64,000 nt of DNA from Lysinibacillus sp. PLM2 (GTDB taxonomy: Bacteria > Bacillota > Bacilli > Bacillales_A > Planococcaceae), in NCBI GenBank assembly GCA_023168345.1, contig AP025689.1:3496001-3560000 (forward strand). Reading direction: 5' to 3'. Below are positions 16,191-24,867 of this stretch, piece by piece; the first letter of the stretch is position 1; each line of letters opens with the position of its first letter. The position numbers and the translations under genes are program-made. The notes under the pieces are model-generated. The model was not told the DNA's origin. It searched no databases and saw only the letters and a list, made by a program, of their open reading frames with translations.

Positions 16191-17563
16191 TATTCTCTCA
16201 CCTCCACAAGAGTTCTGTTTTCAAGAACACTCATACTATATTGATTAGATAAGTACTCTGACAGTGTTCCATTTTCCATGTGGTAGACAATTGCTTCTAT
16301 TTCAACTGGTTTTAAAGTTGGTGTTATTACTTTTCCTACTATTACATCAATGAAAGAAAGTGCTTGTCTGAGTGATTGAATTTCTCTTACAACTTCACTG
16401 TTAAAAGTGCCCACATCAGATATCACTGTTGCAGTCATTAATTTTACTCGTTTTACTAATGATTCAATGTTAGATGTTATTGGTAGAATGTATGAAGTAA
16501 CTGTTTCTGCCCCAACTTTAACAACTTGCATCTGTCTAACAACACCAGATACAATATCTTTTACAAATGTTGTATTTGTCTTAGTTGCTCTGATTATTTT
16601 TTGTGCTTGTGCAGATAACTCATTAAAAGAAGAAACTATTTTCTGTGTCGCTATTTTATCTATCATTACACCAGAGTTTAGGTTGTTTATATGTGACACA
16701 ATATTTCTTTCTTCTATTACAACAACCACTTTTTCTTCAAATGCTTGTAGTTTTGGATACTGACTATCTTTTAACAACCAAATGTCACTTGAGAAGTTAT
16801 CAGTAAAATTACTTGCTGTTTGTAGTTGCTCTGTAGTCCAAGCAAAAACTTGATTTGTAGTATGATTTGTATTTCCTAGTTTCGTACTGTCAAAATAACA
16901 GTATAAGAATTTTGGATGATAACTAGTATTCGTAGGCAATTGCCCATAGAAACCACCAACACCATCCCAAGCATCTGTTTTGTCTGTGATTGTTCCAAAT
17001 GCAAAACAGTTTGAAACTTGTGTTGTATTTTGAAAAATATAACCAGAAAACCCACCACATAACTGACCAGATTCAGTTGTAATATGAACATCTGTCCAAC
17101 AGTTTGATACCTTTGAACCATTTGTAATATAACCACAAAGTCCGCCACCATAAGTAGCAGTTCCATTTAAAGTCACTGTTCCTGTCGCATAACACTCTTC
17201 AATAATACAGTTGTTTGCATAAGGCAAAGGACTTGCATACATATAATTTGTAGTTAGATTTATATTCTCGAAACCTAATTTTTTAACTGTTGCACCACTG
17301 ATGGCTTCAAAAAAACCTGCTCTAATTGTTCCAGATTCAATTGTCACTGTCATATTCAATATTCTTTTACCATTACCATCAATTGTTCCACTAAATATTG
17401 CATTAGTTACTGGATGTTTTAATGGTAGTGGTGTCCAGTTACTATCACTCAAATCAATATCATTCATTAATTTGTAATGTGCTGTGTAATCATTCACGAT
17501 TGCTTCTAACTCTAACCTACTTGTTATTTGATAAGGGTCTAACTCTGTACCAGTACCGAGCAT
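16190..17563 (-). CDS. GLUG-repeat beta-helix fibre/adhesin protein
   Basis: 457 residues. About residues 1-245 form GLUG-type repeats (GFFEAISGATVKKLGFENIN, GGLCGYITNGSKVSNCW, GGFSGYIFQNTTQVSNCFAFG), with Gly-Leu/Phe-x-Gly turns, and end in SDIWLLKDSQYPKLQAFEEK, the usual GLUG terminus. The remaining 200 residues are helical and Val/Thr-rich. GLUG domains are found in surface adhesins and phage fibres. In a tail-less element, a capsid-attached fibre that widens host recognition would be notable. Start ATG after GGAGTTG. Confidence 0.75.
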   Translation of the reverse strand: MLGTGTELDPYQITSRLELEAIVNDYTAHYKLMNDIDLSDSNWTPLPLKHPVTNAIFSGTIDGNGKRILNMTVTIESGTIRAGFFEAISGATVKKLGFENINLTTNYMYASPLPYANNCIIEECYATGTVTLNGTATYGGGLCGYITNGSKVSNCWTDVHITTESGQLCGGFSGYIFQNTTQVSNCFAFGTITDKTDAWDGVGGFYGQLPTNTSYHPKFLYCYFDSTKLGNTNHTTNQVFAWTTEQLQTASNFTDNFSSDIWLLKDSQYPKLQAFEEKVVVVIEERNIVSHINNLNSGVMIDKIATQKIVSSFNELSAQAQKIIRATKTNTTFVKDIVSGVVRQMQVVKVGAETVTSYILPITSNIESLVKRVKLMTATVISDVGTFNSEVVREIQSLRQALSFIDVIVGKVITPTLKPVEIEAIVYHMENGTLSEYLSNQYSMSVLENRTLVEVRE

Positions 17564-17575
17564 CTAATCAACTCC

Positions 17576-17929
17576 TTATGCAATAACAGGTACTTGAATT
17601 TGGTGTTTTACAGTAAGTTGGTCGCCTGTCCCTTCCATTGTGAATGGTGTGAAAGGTTCTTCTGAATAGGCACTTCCACCAACAGCAACATCATAAATAG
17701 AAGATGAAGCAAATGTCTGAGGTAATGTAATATCAACATCAGCACCAGTAACAATTACCTGCAATTCTAACGATTGAGAATCTGCTGTATGTGTCCAAGA
17801 TACACGAGCATCGGAAGGACTAAGACGTAGAACTGCAACACCAGTGTCATCTTTTAACTCAATGTATTGCCAATTTTCTTGAATGAAATCACGAATTGTT
17901 TGATAACCTTCTTGTTTAATTTCCGCCAA
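17576..17929 (-). CDS. Putative head-fibre or decoration protein
   Basis: 117 residues from TTG at 17929, which has AAAAGGAGTG 6 nt upstream; the in-frame ATG at 17962 lacks a site. N-terminal helix (LAEIKQEGYQTIRDFIQENW) followed by beta strands with WQYIELKDDTGVAVLRLSPSD and SQSLELQVIVTGADVDITL. Similar proteins occur beside fibre genes in phages. It is the first gene of the capsid operon. Family not certain. Confidence 0.55.
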   Translation of the reverse strand: MAEIKQEGYQTIRDFIQENWQYIELKDDTGVAVLRLSPSDARVSWTHTADSQSLELQVIVTGADVDITLPQTFASSSIYDVAVGGSAYSEEPFTPFTMEGTGDQLTVKHQIQVPVIA

Positions 17930-17953
17930 TAGAATCACTCCTTTTGTTATAGT

Positions 17954-17984
17954 AAAAAACACACAAACCTATGGTAAGTGTGTT
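17954..17984 (-). terminator. Second leader terminator before the capsid operon
   Basis: Minus strand AACACAC, 13-nt loop, GTGTGTT, followed by TTTT and the first capsid-operon gene. Confidence 0.6.
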
Positions 17985-18019
17985 AGTGTAAACTTCATTT
18001 TTTTGAATTAAATATTAAA

Positions 18020-18044
18020 GAGAAAAGGAAGGATGAATCCTTCC
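18020..18044 (-). terminator. First leader terminator before the capsid operon
   Basis: Minus strand GGAAGGAT, 2-nt loop, ATCCTTCC (18027-18044), followed by TTTTCTCTTT. Confidence 0.75.
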
Positions 18045-18375
18045 TCGAATGAATGAAGTAGCAATTTAACTTTTTTAGGAGTAAAATACTTGCTACAGTA
18101 GTAGTTGAGATTGTGCTATACACTCGCTCATAATTAATAGTCATTGCTAGACCAAAAATTTCACTTTTGTGACTGACGTTATTATCTGTAGTATTTTCCT
18201 CTCATAACTAATAATGACTTCTATACGTAAAATTCCACCTATTTGGATTGACTCTAATAACAATAGTATTTTTCTTCTGTTAGATATGTCTGAAAAATCA
18301 TTTCCTATTATTTAGTCTAAGTTCAGAATACAGATTACACATCGTCTTCTTGCTTGATTATATCTTGCAGAATAT
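18045..18375. other. Non-coding spacer with diverged tandem repeat
   Basis: No gene. Two adjacent units, 18127-18200 and 18201-18275, about 74 and 75 bp, are alike at roughly two-thirds of positions: both open with CTCATAA and end with TAGTATTTT. Confidence 0.5.
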
Positions 18376-18501
18376 AAAAACCTGTCTGTGGTACACTCAT
18401 TTAATAAATATATATGTGACTTCGTTATTTTACTTTAAAAATAGTGAATAATTAAATTACTAAACATATATTATATGAGTGTACTGTAGAAGGGTTTTTA
18501 C
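18376..18501 (-). repeat. Palindromic motif copy B
   Basis: Inverted second copy of the motif at 11510-11622. Inner arms GTACACTCAT/ATGAGTGTAC are perfectly complementary, outer AAAACC/GGTTTT is kept, and the centre differs. It begins at the integrase stop codon. Confidence 0.85.
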
Positions 18502-19427
18502 AATTCCACATCATTTAATGGACTGTATAACTTGCCCATTTTCAAAATATCCTCTTGCTCTAGTCCTCTTAAATATTTACTCGTTATTTGAGTGTCATAA
18601 TGCCCCATTAAGCGACTTAAACTATATACATCTATTCCATTTTTTAATGATTTTTGAGCGAAATAATGTCGACAATCGTGTGGTGAACATCTTACCTCTT
18701 TTCTAACCTTTGCATTTTCACAATGCTCTTTGAGAATCTTATTAATACGTGAACGGTGCAACTTTTGTGCTGATTGGTCAAGGAAATAATAATCTTCTAT
18801 ATCCTCTTTATTTTTATGCTTAAAACGTTCTATTTTTAAACTTTCAAACTTCCTCATGTAACGTCTCATTAATTTTGTAATGTGTACTAGACGTTGCTTA
18901 CTTCCCTTTCCATGTATAAGAATATACTTAGTTGAAATGTCACTTTCTTTGATATTACATAGTTCACTTACTCGAATCCCTGTTTCAAATAAGAATATCA
19001 ATATTAATTTGTCTCTAACATTTGAATAGGTTTCTTCCTTTACATCACATAAGATACGTTTAACTTCATCATCATTGAATGTAACGATTACCGCATTTTG
19101 CTCTTTCAAATTCTTAATCCGTTTCATCGGATTATCGTCTTCATCTATAAACTCTTCATCAATTAGATATTGGAAAAATACTTTAAGAGTGGCTAAATTG
19201 TTGTTTATTGTACGATTATTTTCTTTCCCTTCCTGTTGCTTATATTGAATGTATTTTTTTATATGGATTGTTCTAATTTCCTCAACATCCTCAATCTTTA
19301 ATTCATTCAACACAAACAATTTAAAACGGTTTAAACGAAACATACATTGATAAATATAGTCTTTCTTTCTGCCCTGTATTTCCTGATTCAATTTAAAATC
19401 ATCAATCAACTCGACTATTTTAGTCAT
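18498..19427 (-). CDS. Tyrosine recombinase (integrase)
   Basis: 309 residues. N-terminal SAM-like core-binding domain (about 1-100) and C-terminal catalytic domain with Arg152 (ETGIRVSELC), Lys174 (HGKGSKQR), His250 and Arg253 (SPHDCRHYFA), His276 (LMGHYDTQ) and Tyr285 (TSKYL). All catalytic residues are present. It lies 150 bp from the guaA junction, the standard place for the enzyme that made the insertion, and lacks an arm-binding AP2-type domain of longer integrases. Start ATG, whose GGGGAG site is inside a 16-bp hairpin. Its stop codon abuts motif copy B. No excisionase was recognised. Confidence 0.95.
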   Translation of the reverse strand: MTKIVELIDDFKLNQEIQGRKKDYIYQCMFRLNRFKLFVLNELKIEDVEEIRTIHIKKYIQYKQQEGKENNRTINNNLATLKVFFQYLIDEEFIDEDDNPMKRIKNLKEQNAVIVTFNDDEVKRILCDVKEETYSNVRDKLILIFLFETGIRVSELCNIKESDISTKYILIHGKGSKQRLVHITKLMRRYMRKFESLKIERFKHKNKEDIEDYYFLDQSAQKLHRSRINKILKEHCENAKVRKEVRCSPHDCRHYFAQKSLKNGIDVYSLSRLMGHYDTQITSKYLRGLEQEDILKMGKLYSPLNDVEL

Positions 19428-19473
19428 AAAAAAACTCCCCTCTATTTACTAAATAACGTAAATAAAAGAGAGT
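19427..19473 (-). terminator. Hairpin plus T7 directly before the integrase start
   Basis: Minus strand arms 19458-19473 and 19434-19449 pair over 16 bp (three G-U pairs), 8-nt loop, then TTTTTTT and ATG. It is a rho-independent terminator for transcripts coming from guaA and also buries the integrase ribosome binding site. Confidence 0.75.
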
Positions 19474-19501
19474 AAATTTTTGAAACACAATCGTTGTAGG
19501 T

Positions 19502-19534
19502 AAACACCTTTATATCATCCTAAAACACCTTTAA
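19502..19534. promoter_or_regulatory. Candidate integrase arm-type sites
   Basis: Direct repeat AAACACCTTTA at 19502-19512 and 19523-19533, centre distance 21 bp (two helical turns), between integrase and attR. Confidence 0.45.
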
Positions 19535-19577
19535 ACGCTTGATATGACGTGTTTATGAATGGTTATAGGAAATTATC

Positions 19578-21131
19578 CTATTCCCACTCAATCGTCGCAG
19601 GTGGCTTAGAAGTAATATCATACAGCACACGGTTTACGTGTTTTACTTCGTTTACAATACGCACTGAGATTTTTTCTAATACGTCCCAAGGGATACGCGC
19701 CCAGTCCGAAGTCATACCGTCGATGGATGTTACCGCACGGATACCCACTGAATAATCATACGTACGAGCATCACCCATTACACCTACCGAACGGATGTCT
19801 GGTAACACCGCGAAGTATTGCCAAATATCCCGGTCAAGACCAGCTTTTTTAATTTCTTCACGTAAAATATAATCAGCATCGCGAACGATTTCTAATTTTT
19901 CTTCCGTTACTTCACCTAGTACACGGATACCAAGACCAGGACCTGGGAATGGTTGACGCCATACCACTTCTTCAGGTAAGCCTAATTCTAGACCTAAAGC
20001 ACGCACTTCGTCTTTAAATAATGTTTTTAAAGGTTCGATCAATTCAAACTTCATATCTTCCGGTAAGCCACCAACATTGTGGTGAGATTTAATCGTTTGA
20101 GCTGTTGATGTACCCGATTCAATAATATCTGTATAAAGAGTTCCTTGCGCAAGGAAGTCCATACCTTCTAATTTTGAAGATTCTTCATCAAACACATAAA
20201 TAAATTCATTTCCAATAATTTTTCGTTTTTGCTCAGGGTCAGAAACACCTTTTAGCTTATTCATAAAGCGTTCACGTGCATCAATTTTGATCACTTTCAT
20301 ATCAAAATCTTCAGTGAAAGTTTTCATTACCTGTTCAACTTCACCTTTACGGTTTAGGTTATGGTCAACAAACATACAAGTCAATTGATCGCCGATTGCT
20401 TTATGAATCAAAACCGCTACAACAGATGAATCTACACCACCTGATAATGCACAAAGAACTTGTTTATCGCCAACTTGTTCGCGAATTTTTTGCATTTCTA
20501 ATTCAATGAAGTTTGCCATTGACCAGTCGCCTTTTGCATGACAAATATCAAATACGAATTGACGTAATAAATCATTACCATAAACAGAATGACGTACTTC
20601 TGGATGGAATTGAACCGCATAAAGTCCACGTTCAACATTTTGCATAGCAGAAATTGGACAAGAGCCACTAGTTGCGATTACTTCAAACCCAGGTGGCACT
20701 TCGGTTACAAGGTCACCATGACTCATCCATACCACTTGTTCTTTTGGAAGGTTACCGAATAATTTATTATCTAGTGTGACATTAATTTCAGCCTTACCGT
20801 ATTCACGATGGTCAGCACCTTCAACCTTACCACCTAAAGAATATGACATTAATTGCATTCCGTAGCAAATCCCTAAAATCGGTAACCCTAATTCAAAGAT
20901 TGCCTCATCTACTTTAAATGCATTATCATCATAAACTGAATTTGGACCTCCAGAGAAGATGATACCTACTGCGTTCATTTCCTTAATCTCTTGAGCTGTA
21001 ATGGTGTGTGGATGTAACTCTGAAAACACACCAAATTCACGGATACGTCTTGTGATTAATTGGTTAAATTGACTTCCAAAATCCAGTACTACAATCTTTT
21101 CTTGTTCTTTTAACAATGGAGTAGTTGACAA
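19578..21131 (-). CDS. guaA: GMP synthase (glutamine-hydrolysing)
   Basis: 517 residues from TTG at 21131 (GAGG site 8 nt upstream; an in-frame GTG at 21140 overlaps that site). Converts XMP, ATP and glutamine to GMP. Class I amidotransferase domain (about 10-205) with GICYGMQ nucleophile Cys and FHPEV catalytic His/Glu; ATP-pyrophosphatase domain with SGGVDSSV P-loop; C-terminal dimerisation domain ending [18 protein letters not shown]. The last ~24 codons and stop lie in the 71-bp attachment duplication, and the frame is intact. It follows yebA and is led by its own riboswitch. Its native terminator is now at 3313-3358. Confidence 0.97.
   Translation of the reverse strand: MSTTPLLKEQEKIVVLDFGSQFNQLITRRIREFGVFSELHPHTITAQEIKEMNAVGIIFSGGPNSVYDDNAFKVDEAIFELGLPILGICYGMQLMSYSLGGKVEGADHREYGKAEINVTLDNKLFGNLPKEQVVWMSHGDLVTEVPPGFEVIATSGSCPISAMQNVERGLYAVQFHPEVRHSVYGNDLLRQFVFDICHAKGDWSMANFIELEMQKIREQVGDKQVLCALSGGVDSSVVAVLIHKAIGDQLTCMFVDHNLNRKGEVEQVMKTFTEDFDMKVIKIDARERFMNKLKGVSDPEQKRKIIGNEFIYVFDEESSKLEGMDFLAQGTLYTDIIESGTSTAQTIKSHHNVGGLPEDMKFELIEPLKTLFKDEVRALGLELGLPEEVVWRQPFPGPGLGIRVLGEVTEEKLEIVRDADYILREEIKKAGLDRDIWQYFAVLPDIRSVGVMGDARTYDYSVGIRAVTSIDGMTSDWARIPWDVLEKISVRIVNEVKHVNRVLYDITSKPPATIEWE
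19579..19649. repeat. attR: right copy of the 71-bp guaA-tail duplication
   Basis: Identical to 3397-3467, and forms the functional 3' end of guaA, so the coding sequence is kept intact after insertion. Confidence 0.93.
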
Positions 21132-21253
21132 GTTTGACACCTCTTCTATTTTTCAAGACTACCTTTATCTAATAAACCTACTTTTATCCTTCTCGTTATA
21201 ATTCATTCTTAACAGAAATGAAAGAATTACACAAAAATCGGACTAAATATTAT

Positions 21254-21420
21254 AAAAAAACGCGTTCAAAAAGAAGTCTTTCTGACGCGTTCATAACATT
21301 CATATAAAAGCGGGTAACATTGTACAGAAAAATGCACAACAGTACCCGCCCTCATAGATAAGTTATTATGGTAACTTAGTAGAAACATCCGAACCAGATT
21401 ATCAGATTTATATGAAGGCA
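21254..21420 (-). promoter_or_regulatory. Variant purine-family riboswitch, guaA leader
   Basis: Minus strand aptamer (21348-21419): 9-bp P1 GCCTTCATA/TATGAGGGC, P2 ATCTGA/TCGGAT, GTTTCTAC in J2/3, P3 TAAGTTA/TAACTTA, J3/1 TCTATG, keeping the C74 equivalent. It departs from consensus in L2 (AATCTGG), L3 (CCATAA), J2/3 (last C replaced by T) and position 73 (T for A). A second hairpin (21310-21349) and a terminator with T7 (21254-21292) follow. The 5' P1 strand can also pair with TTATATGAA after the second hairpin, giving an alternative fold. Confidence 0.85.
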
Positions 21421-21444
21421 GTCTATCGTTACTATTTTTCCTAA

Positions 21445-21473
21445 ATTTTAACCTTACTAGTAACTAAAATCAA
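21445..21473 (-). promoter_or_regulatory. Putative promoter of guaA
   Basis: TTGATT (21468-21473), 17-bp spacer, TAAAAT (21445-21450), just upstream of the aptamer; it overlaps the stop codon of yebA. Confidence 0.5.
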
Positions 21474-23683
21474 CTGCTACTGCGATTAATTAAATATTCC
21501 CAACTTTCTTTCAGCTTACCAAAATCAATATGTTGGCTCTCTTTACCGTAAATATATTGTTCATAAACATAGGTGATTTTAGACATTTCTTCAGTTCCGA
21601 ATGTATCATCCACAACTTTCGCAAAGGAATGCAAGGTTTGATCCTTCTGACGTTTTATCCCTCTTAATTCAAGCACTCTCAATAATTGTATAAACATTGT
21701 CTCAAAAGAGGATTCATTCATTACCTTTTTACGGTTCATTTGAATATAAACCTTAGGTAACCATTTTCGACGAGAAAATAATAATAATAGACCCGCCACT
21801 AAAATCGACAAATTAATGATTATAAATATTATGTGATTTTTATTAATCAAATCAATTAGTGCTACAAAGAAATTTGGACCATTCGTTTGATTAGTAGATG
21901 CTTGCGTTTCCTCTAATTCTTGCCTTTGCTCTTCTGGTGTCTGGTTCTCTTCTAATACACGCTCTTCATCTTCATTTGCAGTATCAACATCATACTCAAT
22001 TGATCTCATATTCGCAAAACCAATCGTCGGTTCAAAATTTACCCAGCCAACACCAGGAATATACGCCTCTACCCAAGAATGGGCGTTATTATTCGTGATT
22101 TCATAAGTTTTTAAGTCACCTTCGGAGTGAACAACTTCACCACCGACAAATCCTTTTACCCATCTTGCGGGAATTCCTACAGAACGCAATAACACAACCA
22201 TTGAAGTAGAAAAATTATCACAATAGCCTATTTTCGTTTCGAATAAAAACTGATCTACATAATCTTGATCTACTTCCGGAACAGCTACATTCTGCGTGTC
22301 ATACTTAAAACCGTTTCGTGAAAAATATGTTTCAATAGCCCTAGCTTTTTGATAAGGTGTTTTTGAATCTTTCACAATGTCATTTGCTAAGTCCTCTACT
22401 CGCTTAGGAAGTTCTTCTGGAAGCTGCAAATAACGTTCAAAATCCTTAGTATCTAGCGGCTCTGTCGGCTGTGCCTGTAATTGACTATAAAGGTATGTTG
22501 GTTGACTGAATTCAACACTATAACTCTCTAATTCTAAAATACGATTATCTGCATAAGGATAAAGCTTTTCAGTACTAGTGTTCATAATTAATCCAACATT
22601 ATTATGCATATCGTAAATAGACTCGTCCACATTCACTCTCTTTAATCCATAAGGCTGAAAGATAAAATCGAATGGTATTACCTGTCTTATATAGGCTACT
22701 TGTGTATCTTCTTCCGGTCCCTTAGGCAAAGAATAGTCAATTTCTTCTCTCATATTCATATAAGTAGATTCAGTAGGTGTGTAAATCGATTGTTCCCAAC
22801 CTTTTGAAGTATAAAAATCTTTCGTTTCTACACGCCAATACTGCTTCGACTCTGTAAGCGCCCTAAATACGACCGTATCATCCGGAACAAATGATCCGCC
22901 GAGCCTACTATCATTGGTCCCATAACCTACCTTGGATACACCTTCACCTTCATCATTCTCTCCACCTTGTCCAGTTGCTGCCTTAATATAAGGTACCGGA
23001 TCAGGCCATTGTGGGTCTGATTTCGGTAATATAATCCCTAAAACACTTGCAAGTCCAATTATCAAAATCGAAGGAATGATTAAATTTAAATAACGGTGCC
23101 ATTGGATCGATACATTTGTTTGAGTTATTAATCGTTTTACGAATAGGAAAGCTGTCATTATTAGCCCTAATAGAACCACTTTCACCATAGCGTATGAACC
23201 ATCATACTCAGTAAATGTGTCTAGTGTTGCAATGAAGAATATCGTTAAGATCAAGAAGTAAAATATCGATTTTCTAATCGTAATCCAATAATGAATCAAA
23301 TAGATTAACATCCAAATTAATACAAAGAATAAAAACGTTCGGAACGGGTCAGTTATTTCTAGCCATTTTCCCGAAAAAACTGTTATTAAATTAAACTGCA
23401 TTTCATATAGAAGAAACCCTATTCCATCATAAGAGAACAAAGATAAGTTACTGTATACTGTTATAATAAACCATGCAATATAAATTAATTTAACAATCCA
23501 GGATATTATAAAATGGATATTAAAAAGACTTATGACTAAACAAATGCCTATAAATGCCAAGATCAACTCGACATGTCCCGTTTTCGTTAAATTCATAATT
23601 GGAAGTAACCATTCTTGTAATATAAAAAATATCACAAGATAGTAAAGAGCGAGCTCGATTAAATTAAATGTTTTTGTTCTCAC
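21470..23683 (-). CDS. yebA: Transglutaminase-like membrane protein (TgpA/DUF4129 type)
   Basis: 737 residues. About six hydrophobic segments in the first 210 residues, then an extracellular domain holding a transglutaminase core: Cys in IGYCDNFSTSMV (about 470), His in NNAHSWVEAY (about 515), followed by GWVNFEPT; then an acidic linker, one more membrane helix (about 610-630) and a C-terminal cytoplasmic DUF4129-like tail. GTG start overlaps the stop of yeaD. It matches B. subtilis YebA in order and layout. Presumed cell-envelope protein processing; substrate unknown. Confidence 0.88.
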   Translation of the reverse strand: MRTKTFNLIELALYYLVIFFILQEWLLPIMNLTKTGHVELILAFIGICLVISLFNIHFIISWIVKLIYIAWFIITVYSNLSLFSYDGIGFLLYEMQFNLITVFSGKWLEITDPFRTFLFFVLIWMLIYLIHYWITIRKSIFYFLILTIFFIATLDTFTEYDGSYAMVKVVLLGLIMTAFLFVKRLITQTNVSIQWHRYLNLIIPSILIIGLASVLGIILPKSDPQWPDPVPYIKAATGQGGENDEGEGVSKVGYGTNDSRLGGSFVPDDTVVFRALTESKQYWRVETKDFYTSKGWEQSIYTPTESTYMNMREEIDYSLPKGPEEDTQVAYIRQVIPFDFIFQPYGLKRVNVDESIYDMHNNVGLIMNTSTEKLYPYADNRILELESYSVEFSQPTYLYSQLQAQPTEPLDTKDFERYLQLPEELPKRVEDLANDIVKDSKTPYQKARAIETYFSRNGFKYDTQNVAVPEVDQDYVDQFLFETKIGYCDNFSTSMVVLLRSVGIPARWVKGFVGGEVVHSEGDLKTYEITNNNAHSWVEAYIPGVGWVNFEPTIGFANMRSIEYDVDTANEDEERVLEENQTPEEQRQELEETQASTNQTNGPNFFVALIDLINKNHIIFIIINLSILVAGLLLLFSRRKWLPKVYIQMNRKKVMNESSFETMFIQLLRVLELRGIKRQKDQTLHSFAKVVDDTFGTEEMSKITYVYEQYIYGKESQHIDFGKLKESWEYLINRSSS

Positions 23684-24867
23684 GGTTTTACCACCTCCGT
23701 GAAAGCATTTTGGAATTGTTCTCTACCGATGTGAATGACTTTTAAATTTGGATAGTTTCTTTTTATTATCACATTCCCATCTGTCACAACAAAACAAATT
23801 GCACCCCGCATTACACTCGTACCTTTTGTGAAAAAATGAGACATCTCTTCGGAAAAATTAGAAGTAATAAATAAAAATGTGGCTGCACTTAAATTTTTCA
23901 ATTCCTTTGTTAAAATCGTATAAATTGTTTCATTGGCATCCGGTTGAACGGTTGCTAAATGTTGTATAACCTTTTGAAACTGGCTTTGAGTTTTAATATT
24001 CGGAAAGTAGCTTCTGGTTAAACCATAGGATAAAAAAGAAATGTCTCCTTGGTTTTTTACAACACTTTGCAAAATAGAAGCCGCTAAGTCTACAATCTCT
24101 TCAAAATTGTAAGCAACTGTCCTATCAATACAAAGGAAAGTATGCTGAGATGTACGATCCTCAAATTCCTTAGTACGAAGTGTTTCATTTTTTGCAAAGG
24201 ACTTCCAATGGATCCACGAAAATCGATCTCCAGCTTGATAATCCCTAATCCCCGTAACCATTGATGTATCTTTAACAATCGAAACTGAGGATTCAATACC
24301 ACCATGATCAAATTGCATTTGAATTGGCTGATATTTTAAATGCGTTAATTTAGGATAGACTGTAAAAGTTTGAACATCGCTGACCGTTCGATTTCGAACC
24401 GCCCAGCCGAAAAAGTCAGCAACAGAAATTTCTAAACCATGAAAAGCCAATTGTCCACGGTTTAAATTCCGTAATTCATATGTCCATTCAAAATTACGCT
24501 TCCAACCCACTATAAATATATTACTTAGCTGCCCGTCTAATTTATCAATCATTTGTTTGTCCATGTCTATCTCTCGAACAGTGAGGAATAGTAGCGGAAA
24601 CCATGTTTTATTTTGAAAACGTACCGTTACTCGAGCACTATCTCCTCTTTCTAAATGAAACGGTTTTATTTCTCTTTGGACATTTTGAATATTAATTGGC
24701 ACGACGGATAAAAGAAAAGAGTATAGCAAAAACGGAATCAGAGCATAAAATAGAAACCAGCTTACAAATCCACCTTGAAACATCGCATAGCTAAACGTTA
24801 TAACCATTAACAAAAATATGAGAATAGAACGACTTAAACTTCTTACTATTGGTTTGACCTTCATCAT
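23680..24867 (-). CDS. yeaD: DUF58 family protein
   Basis: 395 residues. Two N-terminal membrane segments (about 11-50), then a beta domain and the DUF58 signature SIVKDTSMVTGIRDYQAGD followed by WIHWKSFAK, typical of vWA-like DUF58 proteins. These work with MoxR ATPases, whose gene overlaps it by 4 bp. Downstream yebA also overlaps by 4 bp. The three form a membrane complex module (moxR-DUF58-transglutaminase) found widely; role probably envelope maintenance. Confidence 0.9.
   Translation of the reverse strand: MMKVKPIVRSLSRSILIFLLMVITFSYAMFQGGFVSWFLFYALIPFLLYSFLLSVVPINIQNVQREIKPFHLERGDSARVTVRFQNKTWFPLLFLTVREIDMDKQMIDKLDGQLSNIFIVGWKRNFEWTYELRNLNRGQLAFHGLEISVADFFGWAVRNRTVSDVQTFTVYPKLTHLKYQPIQMQFDHGGIESSVSIVKDTSMVTGIRDYQAGDRFSWIHWKSFAKNETLRTKEFEDRTSQHTFLCIDRTVAYNFEEIVDLAASILQSVVKNQGDISFLSYGLTRSYFPNIKTQSQFQKVIQHLATVQPDANETIYTILTKELKNLSAATFLFITSNFSEEMSHFFTKGTSVMRGAICFVVTDGNVIIKRNYPNLKVIHIGREQFQNAFTEVVKP

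Larger units (their letters stand above)
3397..19649. mobile_element. Integrated phage-like element in guaA 3' end; candidate tail-less capsid-forming satellite
   Basis: A 71-bp perfect direct repeat of the guaA tail bounds a 16,182-bp insertion. An integrase lies 150 bp inside the right end. Structural and packaging genes run on the minus strand: two fibre/decoration-type proteins, a small beta protein, BhlA-like holin, scaffold, capsid, then regulator, replication-type, TerS, TerL, portal, an inserted cassette, adaptor and stopper. HNH and lipoprotein genes run on the plus strand at the left end. No tail tube, tape measure, baseplate, portal-fused protease or endolysin is present. guaA 3' ends are known integration targets of Gram-positive islands and phages. 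The content resembles capsid-forming PICIs, which make their own capsids and use helper-phage tails. A tail-deleted prophage is the main alternative. Confidence 0.88.
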
